This document shows, one piece after another, positions 34,118-45,242 of a stretch of 64,000 nucleotides of DNA (positions are counted from its first letter, which is position 1; every line of letters begins with the position of its first letter). The notes below the pieces were generated by a model. It ran no database searches. It was not told the DNA's origin and saw only the letters and a program-made list of their open reading frames with translations. This DNA comes from Cinclus cinclus. Taxonomy: Eukaryota; Chordata; Aves; Passeriformes; Cinclidae. The translations under genes were made by a program, and so were the position numbers. The stretch covers positions 6,875,598 to 6,939,597 of the forward strand of contig NC_085073.1 of assembly GCF_963662255.1 (NCBI RefSeq), in the 5' to 3' direction.

Positions 34118-34921
34118 AAAATGACATCTGCCAAGTGGGCTCTTGAGTTTGGCTTCTTGCGGAAAAGTGCCTCCTTTCAAAGCCAACTTGCCTAACTAGC
34201 CTGCGGCCCGTGCTGGGCTTTAGACTACAAAAATTCCATAAGGACGAGGATTTCTCCCAGACCAAAGCTGCCCCCTCCTCCAAACCTGGCTGCCATCAGA
34301 GGCCCAAACGCGCCCCACAAAATGAAATCTGCATTGAGGGTTCTTGAGTTTGGCTTCTTGGGGAAAAGTGCCTCCTTTCATAGCCAACTTGCCTAACTTG
34401 CCTGCGGCCCGTCCTGGGCTTTTGCCTCCAAAAATTCCAGAAGGACGAGGATTTCTCCCAGGCCAAAGCTGCCCCCTCCTCCAAACCTGGCTGCCATCGG
34501 AGGCCCAAACGCGCCCTACAAAATGACATCTGCCAAGTGGGCTCTTGAGTTTGGCTTCTTGCGGAAAAGTGCCTCCTTTCAAAGCCAACTTGCCTAACTA
34601 GCCTGCGGCCCGTGCTGGGCTTTAGACTACAAAAATTCCATAAGGACGAGGATTTCTCCCAGACCAAAACTGCCCCCTCCTCCAAACCTGGCTGCCATCA
34701 GAGGCCCAAAGGCGCCCCACAAAATGAAATCTGCATTGAGGGTTCTTGAGTTTGGCTTCTTGGGGAAAAGTGCCTCCTTTCATAGCCAACTTGCCTAACT
34801 TGCCTGCGGCCCGTCCTGGGCTTTTGCCTCCAAAAATTCCAGAAGGACGAGGATTTCTCCCAGGCCAAAGCTGCCCCCTACTCAAAACCTGGCTGCCATC
34901 GGAGGCCCAAACGTGCCCTAC
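34118..34921 (+). repeat. 402-bp L-L dimer, two tandem copies
   Basis: Copy 1 is 34118-34519 and copy 2 is 34520-34921. Each has an L with CTTGCGGAAAAG, TAACTAGCC and TTTAGACTAC, then an L with AAAATGAAATC, TTTCATAGCC, GCCTCCAAAAA and CCAGAAGG. Copy 2 has private changes: CCAAAACTGCC, CCCAAAGGCGCC and CCCCTACTCAAAACC. Confidence 0.9.
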
Positions 34922-37058
34922 AAAATGACACCTGCCAAGTGGGCTCTTGAGTTTGGCTTCTTGGGGAAAAGTGACTCCTTTCAAAACCAACTTGCCTGTG
35001 TCCCGTCCCGGGCTTTTGCTACAAAAATTCCATAAGGACGAGGATTCCTCCCAGACCAAAGCTGCCCCCTCCTCCAAACCTGGCTGCCATCGGAGGCCCA
35101 AACGCGCCCTACAAAATGACATCTGCCAAGTGGGCTCTTGAGTTTGGCTTCCTGGGGAAAAGTGCCTCCTTTCGGAGTCAACTTGCCTGCGGCCCGTCCT
35201 GGGCTTTTGCCTCCAAAAATTCCATAAGGACGAGGATTTCTCCCAGACCAAAGCTGCCCCCTCCTCCAAACCTGGCTGCCATCGGAGGCCCAAACGCGCC
35301 CTACAAAATGACACCTGCCAAGTGGGCTCTTGAGTTTGGCTTCTTGGGGGAAAGTGCCTCCTTTCAAAGCCAACTTACCTGCGGCCCGTCCTGGGCTTGT
35401 GCCTACAAAAATTCCATAAGGACGAGGATTTCTCCCAGACCAAAGCTGCCCCCTCCTCCAAACCTGGCTGCCATCGGAGGCCCAAACGCGCCCTACAAAA
35501 TGACATCTGCCAAGTGGGCTCTTGAGTTTGGCTTCTTGGGGAAAAGTGCCTCCTTTCGGAGTCAACTTGCCGGCGGCCCATGCAGGGCTTTTGCCTACAA
35601 AAATTCCATAAGGACGAGGATTTCTCCCAGACCAAAGCTGCCCCCTCCTCCAAACCTGGCTGCCATCGGAGGCCCAAACGTGCCCTACAAAATGACATCT
35701 GCCAAGTGGGCTCTTGAGTTTGGCTTCTTGCGGAAAAGTGCCTCCTTTCAAAGCCAACTTGCCTAACTAGCCTGCGGCCCATTCTGGGCTTTTGCCTACA
35801 AAAATTCCATAAGGACGAGGATTTCTCCCAGACCAAAGCTGCCCCCTCCTCCAAACCTGGCTGCCATCGGGGGCCCAAACGCGCCCTACAAAATGACATA
35901 TGCCAAGTGGGCTCCTGAGTTTGGCTTCTTGGGGGAAAGTGACTCCTTTCAAAGCCAACTTGCCTGCAGCCCGTCCTGGGCTTTAGACTACAAAAATTCC
36001 ATAAGGACGAGGATTTCTCCCAGACCAAAGCTGCCCCCTCCTCCAAACCTGGCTGCCATCGGAGGCCCAAACGCGCCCCACAAAATGACATCTGCATTGT
36101 GGGTTCTTGAGTTTGGCTTCTTGGGGAAAAGTGCCTCCTTTCAAAGCCAACTTGCATAACTTGCCTGCGGCCCATGCGGGGTTTTTGCCTACAAAAATTC
36201 CATAAGGACGAGGATTTCTCCCAGACCAAAGCTGCCCCCTCCTCCAAACCTGGCTGCCATCGGAGGCCCAAACGCGCCCTACAAAATGACACCTGCCAAG
36301 TGGTCTCTTGAGTTTGGTTTCTTGGGGAAAAGTGACTCCTTTCAAAACCAACTTGCCTGCGTCCCGTCCCAGGCTTTTGCTACAAAAATTCCATAAGGAC
36401 GAGGATTCCTCCCAGACCAAAGCTGCCCCCTCCTCCAAACCTGGCTGCCATCGGAGGCCCAAACGCGCCCTACAAAATGACATCTGCCAAGTGGGCTCTT
36501 GAGTTTGGCTTCCTGGGGAAAAGTGCCTCCTTTCGGAGTCAACTTGCCTGCGGCCCATGCAGGGCTTTTGCCTACAAAAATTCCAGAAGGACGAGGATTT
36601 CTCCCAGACCAAAGCTGCCCCCTCCTCCAAACCTGGCTGCCATCGGAGGCCCAAACGTGCCCTACAAAATGACATCTGCATTGTGGGCTCTTGAGTTTGG
36701 CTTCTTGGGTGGAAGTACCTCCTTTCAAAGCCAACTTGCCTGCGGCCCGTCCTGGGCTTTTGCCTACAAAAATTCCATAAGGACGAGGATTTCTCCCAGA
36801 CCAAAGCTGCCCCCTCCTCCAAACCTGGCTGCCATTGGAGGCCCAAACGCGCCCTACAAAATGACATCTGCCAAGTGGGCTCTTGAGTTTGGCTTCTTGG
36901 GGGAAAGTGCCTCCTTTCAAAGCCAACTTGCCTAACTAGCCTGCGGCCCGTGCTGGGCTTTTGCCTACAAAAATTCCATAAGGACGAGGATTTCTCCCAG
37001 ACCAAAGCTGCCCCCTCCTCCAAACCTGGCTGCCATCGGAGGCCCAAACGCGCCGTAC
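34922..37058 (+). repeat. D/S/L block without J or P
   Basis: Starts are 34922 (D), 35113, 35305, 35497, 35689 (L), 35890, 36082 (L), 36283 (D), 36474, 36666 (W) and 36858 (L). The unit at 35890 has ACATATGCC and CTCCTGAG, the markers that open segments A and B, so a relative of that boundary unit sits here 16-23 kb away. The L at 36082 has CTTGCATAACTTGCC, a private change. Confidence 0.85.
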
Positions 37059-38219
37059 AAAATGACACAAGCCAAGTGGGCTCTTGAGTTTGGCTTTCTG
37101 GGGAAAAGTGACTCCTTTCAAAGCCAACTTGCCTGCATCCCGTCCCGGGCTTTTGCCTACAAAAATTCCATAAGGACGAGGATTTCTCCCCGACCAAAGC
37201 TGCCCCCTCCTCAAAACCTGGCTGCCATCGGAGGCCCAAACGCGCCCTACAAAATGACACCTGCCAAGTGGGCTCTTGAATTTGGCTTCTTGGGGAAAAG
37301 TGCCTCCTTTCGGAGTCAACTTGGCTGCGGCACATGCAGGGCTTTTGCGTACAAAAATTCCATAAGGACGAGGATTTCTCCCAGACCAAAGCTGCCCCCT
37401 CCTCCAAACCTGGCTGCCATCGGAGGCCCAAACGCGCCCCACAAAATGACATCTGCATTGAGGCTTCCTGAGTTTGGCTTCTTGGGGAAAAGTGCCTCCT
37501 TTCGAAGCCAACTTGCCTTCGGCCCGTCCGGGGCTTTAGCCTACAAAAATTCCATAAGGACGAGGATTTCTCCCAGACCAAAGCTGCCCCCTCCTCCAAA
37601 CCTGGCTGCCATCGGAGGCCCAAGCGCGCCCGACAAAATGACACCTCCCAAGTGGGCTCTTGAGTTTGGCTTCTTGGGGAAAAGTGCCACCATTCGGAGT
37701 GAACTTGCCTGCGGCCCGTCCTGGGCTTTTGCCTACAAAAATTCCATAAGGACGAGGATTTCTCCCAGAACAAAGCTGCCCCCTCCTCGAAACCTGGCTG
37801 CCATCGGAGGCCCAAACGCACCCTACAAAATGACATCTGCATTGAGGGTTCTTGAGTTTGGCTTCTTGGGGAAAATTGAGCCATTTCAAAGCCAACTTGC
37901 CTAACTTGCCCGCGGCCCGTCCTGGGCTTTTGCCTCCAAAAATTCCATAAGGACGAGGATTTCTCCCAGACCAAAGCTGCCCCCTCCTCCAAACCTGGCT
38001 GCCATCGGAGGCCCAAACGCGCCCTACAAAATGACATCTGCCAAGTGGGCTCTTCAGTTTGGCTTCTTGGGGAAAAGTGCCTCCTTTCGGAGTCAACTTG
38101 CCTGCGGCCAATGCAGGGTTTTTAACTCCAAAAATTCCATAAGGACGAGGATTTCTCCCGGACCAAAGCTGCCCCCTCCTCCAAACCTGGCTGCCATCGG
38201 AGGCCCAAACGCGCCCTAC
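37059..38219 (+). repeat. Diverged island of six monomers
   Basis: Starts are 37059, 37251, 37443, 37635, 37827 (L) and 38028. These hold more private substitutions than any other stretch: ACACAAGCCAAG, CCCCGACC, TTGGCTGCGGCACATG, GAGGCTTCCTGAG, CCTTCGGCCCGTCCGGGG, AAGCGCGCCCGAC, CCACCATTCGGAGTGAAC, CCTCGAAACC, AAAATTGAGCC, CCCGCGGCC and TTTTTAACTCC. They are still alignable 192- or 201-bp units. They look old or poorly homogenised and separate the J/P domain from the right-hand domain. Confidence 0.85.
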
Positions 38220-41200
38220 AAAATGACACCTGCCAAGTGGACTCTTGAGTTTGGCTTCTTGGGGAAAAGTGCCTCCTTTCAAAGCCAACTAGCCTGCGGC
38301 CCGTCCTGGGCTTTTGCCTACAAAAATTCCATAAGGACGAGGATTTCTCCCAGACCAAAGCTGCCCCCTCCTCCAAACCTGGCTGCCATCGGAGGCCCAA
38401 ACGCGCCCTACAAAATGACATCTGCCAAGTGGGCTCTTGAGTTTGGCTTCTTTGGGGAAAAGTGCCTCCTTTCAAAGCCAACTTGCCGGCGGCCCATGCA
38501 GCGCTTTTGCCTACAAAAATTCCATAAGGACGAGGATTTCTCCCAGACCAAAGCTGCCCCCTCCTCCAAACCTGGCTGCCATCGGAGGCCCAAACGCGCC
38601 CTACAAAATGACATCTGCATTGTGGGTTCTTGAGTTTGGCTTCTTGGGGAAAAGTGCCTCCTTTCAAAGCCAACTTGCCTAACTAGCCTGCGGCCCATCC
38701 TGGGCTTTTGCCTACCAAAATTCCATAAGGACGAGGGTTTCTCCCAGACCAAAGCTGCCCCCTCCTCCAAACCTGGCTGCCATCGGTGGCCCAAACGTGC
38801 CCTACAAAATGACATCTGCCAAGTGGGCTCTTGAGTTTGGCTTCTTTGGGGAAAGTGCCTCCTTTCAAAGCCAACTTGCCTGCGGCCCGTGCTGCGCTTT
38901 AGTCTACAAAAATTCCATAAGGACGAGGATTTCTCCCAGACCAAAGCTGCCCCCTCCTCCAAACCTGGCTGCCATCGGAGGCCCAAATGCGCCCTAGAAA
39001 ATGACATCTGCATTGTGGGTTCTTGAGTTTGGCTTCTTGGGGAAAAGTGCCTCCTTTCGGAGCCAACTTGCCTAACTTGCCTGCGGCCCGTCCTGGGCTT
39101 TTGAGTACAAAAATTCCATAAGGACGAGGATTTCTCCCAGACCAAAGCTGCCCCCTCCTCCAAACCTGGCTGCCATCGGAGGCCCAAACGCGCCCTACAA
39201 AATGACATCTGCATTGTGGGTTCTTGAATTTGGCTTCTTGCGGAAAAGTGCCTCCTTTCATAGCCAACTTGCCTAACTTGCCTGCGGCCCGTCCTGGGCT
39301 TTTGCCTACCAAAATTCCATATGGACAAGGATTTCTCCCAGACCAAAGCTGCCCCCTCCTCCAAACCTGGCTGCCATTGGAGGCCCAAACGCGCCCTACA
39401 AAATGACATCTGCCAAGTGGGCTCTTGAGTTTGGCTTCTTGGGGAAAAGTGACTCCTTTCAAAACCAACTTGCCTGCATCCCGTCCCGGACTATTGCTAC
39501 AAAAATTCCATAAGGACGAGGATTCCTCCCAGACCAAAGCTGCCCCCTCCGCCAAACCTGGCTGCCATCGGAGGCCCAAACGTGCCCTACAAAATGACAT
39601 CTGCCAAGTGGGCTCTTGAGTTTGGCTTCTTGGGGAAAAGTGACTCCTTTCAAAACCAACTTGCCTGTGTCCCGTCCCGGGCTTTTGCTACAAAAATTCC
39701 ATAAGGACGAGGATTCCTCCCAGACCAAAGCTGCCCCCTCCTCCAAACCTGGCTGCCATCGGAGGCCCAAACGCGCCCTACAAAATGACATCTGCCAAGT
39801 GGGCTCTTGAGTTTGGCTTCTTGGGGAAAAGTGCCTCCTTTCGGAGCCAACTTGCCTGCGGTCCGTCCTGGGCTTTTGCCTACAAAAATTCCAGAAGGAC
39901 GAGGATTTCTCCCAGACCAAAGCTGCCCCCTCCTCCAAACCTGGCTGCCATCGGAGGCCCAAACGCGCCCTAGAAAATGACATCTGCATTGTGGGTTCTT
40001 GAGTTTGGCTTCTTGGGGAAAAGTGCCTCCTTTCGGAGCCAACTTGCCTAACTTGCCTGCGGCCCGTCCTGGGCTTTTGAGTACAAAAATTCCAGAAGGA
40101 CGAGGATTTCTCCCAGACCAAAGCTGCCCCCTCCTCCAAACCTGGCTGCCATCGGAGGCCCAAACGCGCCCTACAAAATGACACCTGCCAAGTGGGTTCT
40201 TGAATTTGGCTTCTTGGGGAAAAGTGCCTCCTTTCATAGCCAACTTGCCTAACTTGCCTGCGGCCCGTCCTGGGCTTTTGCCTACAAAAATTCCATAAGG
40301 ACAAGGATTTCTCCCAGACCAAAGCTGCCCCCTCCTCCAAACCTGGCTGCCATCGGAGGCCCAAACGCGCCCTACAAAATGACATCTGCCAAGTGGGCTC
40401 TTGAGTTTGGCTTCTTGGGTAAATGTGACTCCTTTCAAAACCAACTTGCCTGCATCCCGTCCCGGACTATTGCTACAAAAATTCCATAAGGACGAGGATT
40501 CCTCCCAGACCAAAGCTGCCCCCTCCGCCAAACCTGGCTGCCATCGGAGGCCCAAACGCGCCCTACAAAATGACATCTGCCAAGCGGGCTCTTGAGTTTG
40601 GCTTCTTGGGGAAAAGTGCCTCCTTTCGGAGTCAACTTGCCGGCGGCCCATGCAGGGCTTTTGCCTACAAAAATTCCATAAGGACGAGGATTTCTCCCAG
40701 ACCAAAGCTGCCCCCTCCTCCAAACCTGGCTGCCATCGGAGGCCCAAACGCGCCCTACAAAATGACACCTGCCAAGTGGGCTCTTGAGTTTGGCTTCTTG
40801 GGGAAAAGTGCCTCCTTTCGGAGCCAACTTGCCTAACTAGCCTGCGGCCCGTCCTGGGCTTTTGCCTACAAAAATTCCATAAGGACGAGGATTTCTCCCA
40901 GACCAAAGCTGCCCCCTCCTCCAAACCTGGCTGCCATCGGAGGCCCAAACGCGCCCTACAAAATGACATCTGCATTGTGGGTTCTTGAGTTTGGCTTCTT
41001 GGGATAAAGTGCCTCCTTTCATAGCCAACTTGCCTAACTTGCCTGCGGACCGTCCTGGGCTTTTGCCTCCAAAAATTCCAGAAGGACAAGAATTTCTCCC
41101 AGACCAAAGCTGCCCCCTCCTCCAAACCTGGCTGCCATCGGAGGCCCAAACGCGCCCTACAAAATGACACCTGCCAAGTGGGCTCTTGAGTTTGGCTTCT

Positions 41201-41735
41201 TGGGGAAAAGTGACTCCTTTCAGAACCAACTTGCCTACGTCCCGTCCCGGGCTTTTGCTACAAAAATTCCATAAGGACGAGGATTCCTCCCAGACCAAAG
41301 CTGCCCCCTCCTCCAAACCTGGCTGCCATTGGAGGCCCAAACGCGCCCTACAAAATGACATCTGCCAAGTGGGCTCTTGAGTTTGGCTTCCTGGGGAAAA
41401 GTGCCTCCTTTCGGAGTCAACTTGCCTGCGGCCCATGCAGGGCATTTGCCTACAAAAATTCCAGAAGGACGAGGATTTCTCCCAGACCAAAGCTGCCCCC
41501 TCCTCCAAACCTGGCTGCCATCGGAGGCCCAAACGTGCCCTAGAAAATGACACCTGCCAAGTGGGCTCTTGAGTTTGGCTTCTTGGGGAAAAGTGCCTCC
41601 TTTCAAAGCCAACTTGCCTGCGGCCCGTCCTGGGCTTTTGTCTCCAAAAATTCCATAAGGACGAGGATTTCTCCCAGACCAAAGCTGCCCCCTCCTCCAA
41701 ACCTGGCTGCCATCGGAGGCCCAAACGCGCCCTAC
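38220..41735 (+). repeat. 3.5-kb unit, copy 1 (3516 bp, 18 monomers)
   Basis: Starts are 38220, 38412 (193 bp), 38605 (L), 38806, 38998 (L), 39199 (L), 39400 (D), 39591 (D), 39782, 39974 (L), 40175 (L), 40376 (D), 40567, 40759 (L), 40960 (L), 41161 (D), 41352 and 41544. Shared rare markers with copy 2 include the 193-bp unit, CATGCAGCGC, CGGACTATTGC, GGGTAAATGTG, GGGATAAAGTG, CAGAACCAAC and GCCTACGTCCC. Copy 1 has the L unit 39199 (CCATATGG) where copy 2 has a different unit. Confidence 0.92.
38412..38604 (+). repeat. Rare 193-bp monomer with extra T
   Basis: The unit reads GGCTTCTTTGGGGAAAAG, one T longer than class S, and also has CATGCAGCGC. The only other copy is 41928-42120, the equivalent position in the second copy of the 3.5-kb unit. 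The next units 38806 and 42322 share CTTCTTTGGGGAAAGTG, a same-length version. Confidence 0.92.
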
Positions 41736-44700
41736 AAAATGACACCTGCCAAGTGGGCTCTTGAGTTTGGCTTCTTGGGGAAAAGTGCCTCCTTTCAAAG
41801 CCAACTAGCCTGCGGCCCGTCCTGGGCTTTTGAGTACAAAAATTCCATAAGGACGAGGATTTCTCCCAGACCAAAGCTGCCCCCTCCTCCAAACCTGGCT
41901 GCCATCGGAGGCCCAAACGCGCCCTACAAAATGACATCTGCCAAGTGGGCTCTTGAGTTTGGCTTCTTTGGGGAAAAGTGCCTCCTTTCAAAGCCAACTT
42001 GCCGGCGGCCCATGCAGCGCTTTTGCCTACAAAAATTCCATAAGGACGAGGATTTCTCCCAGACCAAAGCTGCCCCCTCCTCCAAACCTGGCTGCCATCG
42101 GAGGCCCAAACGCGCCCTACAAAATGACATCTGCCAAGTGGGTTCTTGAGTTTGGCTTCTTGGGGAAAAGTGCCTCCTTTCAAAGCCAACTTGCCTAACT
42201 AGCCTGCGGCCCATCCTGGGCTTTTGCCTACCAAAATTCCATAAGGACGAGGATTTCTCCCAGACCAAAGCTGCCCCCTCCTCCAAACCTGGCTGCCATC
42301 GGTGGCCCAAACGTGCCCTAAAAAATGACATCTGCCAAGTGGGCTCTTGAGTTTGGCTTCTTTGGGGAAAGTGCCTCCTTTCAAAGCCAACTTGCCTGCG
42401 GCCCGTGCTGCGCTTTAGTCTACAAAAATTCCATAAGGACGAGGATTTCTCCCAGAACAAAGTTGCCCCCTCCTCCAAACCTGGCTGCCATCGGAGGCCC
42501 AAACGTGCCCTACAAAATGACATCTGCCAAGTGGGCTCTTGAGTTTGGCTTCTTGGGTGAAAGTGCCTCCTTTCAAAGGCAACTTGCCTGCGGCCCGTCC
42601 TGGGCTTTTGCCTACAAAAATTCCAGAAGGACGAGGATTTCTCCCAGACCAAAGCTGCCCCCTCCTCCAAACCTGGCTGCCATCGGAGGCCCAAATGCGC
42701 CCTAGAAAATGACATCTGCATTGTGGGTTCTTGAGTTTGGCTTCTTGGGGAAAAGTGCCTCCTTTCGGAGCCAACTTGCCTAACTTGCCTGCGGCCCGTC
42801 CTGGGCTTTTGAGTACAAAAATTCCATAAGGACGAGGATTTCTCCCAGACCAAAGCTGCCCCCTCCTCCAAACCTGGCTGCCATCGGAGGCCCAAACGCG
42901 CCCTACAAAATGACATCTGCCAAGTGGGCTCTTGAGTTTGGCTTCTTGGGGAAAAGTGACTCCTTTCAAAACCAACTTGCCTGCATCCCGTCCCGGACTA
43001 TTGCTACAAAAATTCCATAAGGACGAGGATTCCTCCCAGACCAAAGCTGCCCCCTCCGCCAAACCTGGCTGCCATCGGAGGCCCAAACGTGCCCTACAAA
43101 ATGACATCTGCCAAGTGGGCTCTTGAGTTTGGCTTCTTGGGGAAAAGTGACTCCTTTCAAAACCAACTTGCCTGTGTCCCGTCCCGGGCTTTTGCTACAA
43201 AAATTCCATAAGGACGAGGATTCCTCCCAGACCAAAGCTGCCCCCTCCTCCAAACCTGGCTGCCATCGGAGGCCCAAACGCGCCCTACAAAATGACATCT
43301 GCCAAGTGGGCTCTTGAGTTTGGCTTCTTGGGGAAAAGTGCCTCCTTTCGGAGCCAACTTGCCTGCGGTCCGTCCTGGGCTTTTGCCTACAAAAATTCCA
43401 GAAGGACGAGGATTTCTCCCAGACCAAAGCTGCCCCCTCCTCCAAACCTGGCTGCCATCGGAGGCCCAAACGCGCCCTAGAAAATGACATCTGCATTGTG
43501 GGTTCTTGAGTTTGGCTTCTTGGGGAAAAGTGCCTCCTTTCGGAGCCAACTTGCCTAACTTGCCTGCGGCCCGTCCTGGGCTTTTGAGTACAAAAATTCC
43601 ATAAGGACGAGGATTTCTCCCAGACCAAAGCTGCCCCCTCCTCCAAACCTGGCTGCCATCGGAGGCCCAAACGCGCCCTACAAAATGACACCTGCCAAGT
43701 GGGTTCTTGAATTTGGCTTCTTGGGGAAAAGTGCCTCCTTTCATAGCCAACTTGCCTAACTTGCCTGCGGCCCGTCCTGGGCTTTTGCCTACAAAAATTC
43801 CATAAGGACAAGGATTTCTCCCAGACCAAAGCTGCCCCCTCCTCCAAACCTGGCTGCCATCGGAGGCCCAAACGCGCCCTACAAAATGACATCTGCCAAG
43901 TGGGCTCTTGAGTTTGGCTTCTTGGGTAAATGTGACTCCTTTCAAAACCAACTTGCCTGCATCCCGTCCCGGACTATTGCTACAAAAATTCCATAAGGAC
44001 GAGGATTCCTCCCAGACCAAAGCTGCCCCCTCCGCCAAACCTGGCTGCCATCGGAGGCCCAAACGCGCCCTACAAAATGACATCTGCCAAGCGGGCTCTT
44101 GAGTTTGGCTTCTTGGGGAAAAGTGCCTCCTTTCGGAGTCAACTTGCCGGCGGCCCATGCAGGGCTTTTGCCTCCAAAAATTCCATAAGGACGAGGATTT
44201 CTCCCAGACCAAAGCTGCCCCCTCCTCCAAACCTGGCTGCCATCGGAGGCCCAAACGCGCCCTACAAAATGACACCTGCCAAGTGGGCTCTTGAGTTTGG
44301 CTTCTTGGGGAAAAGTGCCTCCTTTCGGAGCCAACTTGCCTAACTAGCCTGCGGCCCGTCCTGGGCTTTTGCCTACAAAAATTCTATAAGGACGAGGATT
44401 TCTCCCAGACCAAAGCTGCCCCCTCCTCCAAACCTGGCTGCCATCGGAGGCCCAAACGCGCCCTACAAAATGACATCTGCATTGTGGGTTCTTGAGTTTG
44501 GCTTCTTGGGATAAAGTGCCTCCTTTCATAGCCAACTTGCCTAACTTGCCTGCGGACTGTCCTGGGCTTTTGCCTCCAAAAATTCCAGAAGGACAAGAAT
44601 TTCTCCCAGACCAAAGCTGCCCCCTCCTCCAAACCTGGCTGCCATCGGAGGCCCAAACGCGCCCTACAAAATGACACCTGCCAAGTGGGCTCTTGAGTTT

Positions 44701-45242
44701 GGCTTCTTGGGGAAAAGTGACTCCTTTCAGAACCAACTTGCCTACGTCCCGTCCCGGGCTTTTGCTACAAAAATTCCATAAGGACGAGGATTCCTCCCAG
44801 ACCAAAGCTGCCCCCTCCTCCAAACCTGGCTGCCATTGGAGGCCCAAACGCGCCCTAGAAAATGACATCTGCCAAGTGGGCTCTTGAGTTTGGCTTCCTG
44901 GGGAAAAGTGCCTCCTTTCGGAGTCAACTTGCCTGCGGCCCATGCAGGGCATTTGCCTACAAAAATTCCAGAAGGACGAGGATTTCTCCCAGACCAAAGC
45001 TGCCCCCTCCTCCAAACCTGGCTGCCATCGGAGGCCCAAACGTGCCCTAGAAAATGACACCTGCCAAGTGGGCTCTTGAGTTTGGCTTCTTGGGGAAAAG
45101 TGCCTCCTTTCAAAGCCAACTTGCCTGCGGCCCGTCCTGGGCTTTTGTCTCCAAAAATTCCATAAGGACGAGGATTTCTCCCAGACCAAAGCTGCCCCCT
45201 CCTACAAACCTGGCTGCCATCGGAGGCCCAAACGCGCCCTAC
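41736..45242 (+). repeat. 3.5-kb unit, copy 2 (3507 bp, 18 monomers)
   Basis: It directly follows copy 1 and matches it unit for unit, offset 3516 bp at the left and 3507 bp at the right. The 9-bp change comes from one replaced monomer: copy 2 has a 192-bp unit at 42514 (GGGTGAAAGTG, CAAAGGCAAC) in place of two successive L positions resolving to one. Single differences: GTTGCCCCC near 42463, GCCCTAAAAAATG near 42318, ATTCTATAAGG near 44384, CTACAAACC near 45204. The copies look nearly identical, so the duplication is recent. Confidence 0.92.

Noticed and set aside
35983..38037. Minus-strand open frame of 684 codons with 64-residue repeats, and similar frames of 300-771 codons throughout
   Set aside because: They are shadows of a repeat divisible by three. 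Several overlapping frames are open at once, frames jump at 190/191-bp units, many starts are not ATG, and there are no conserved domains.
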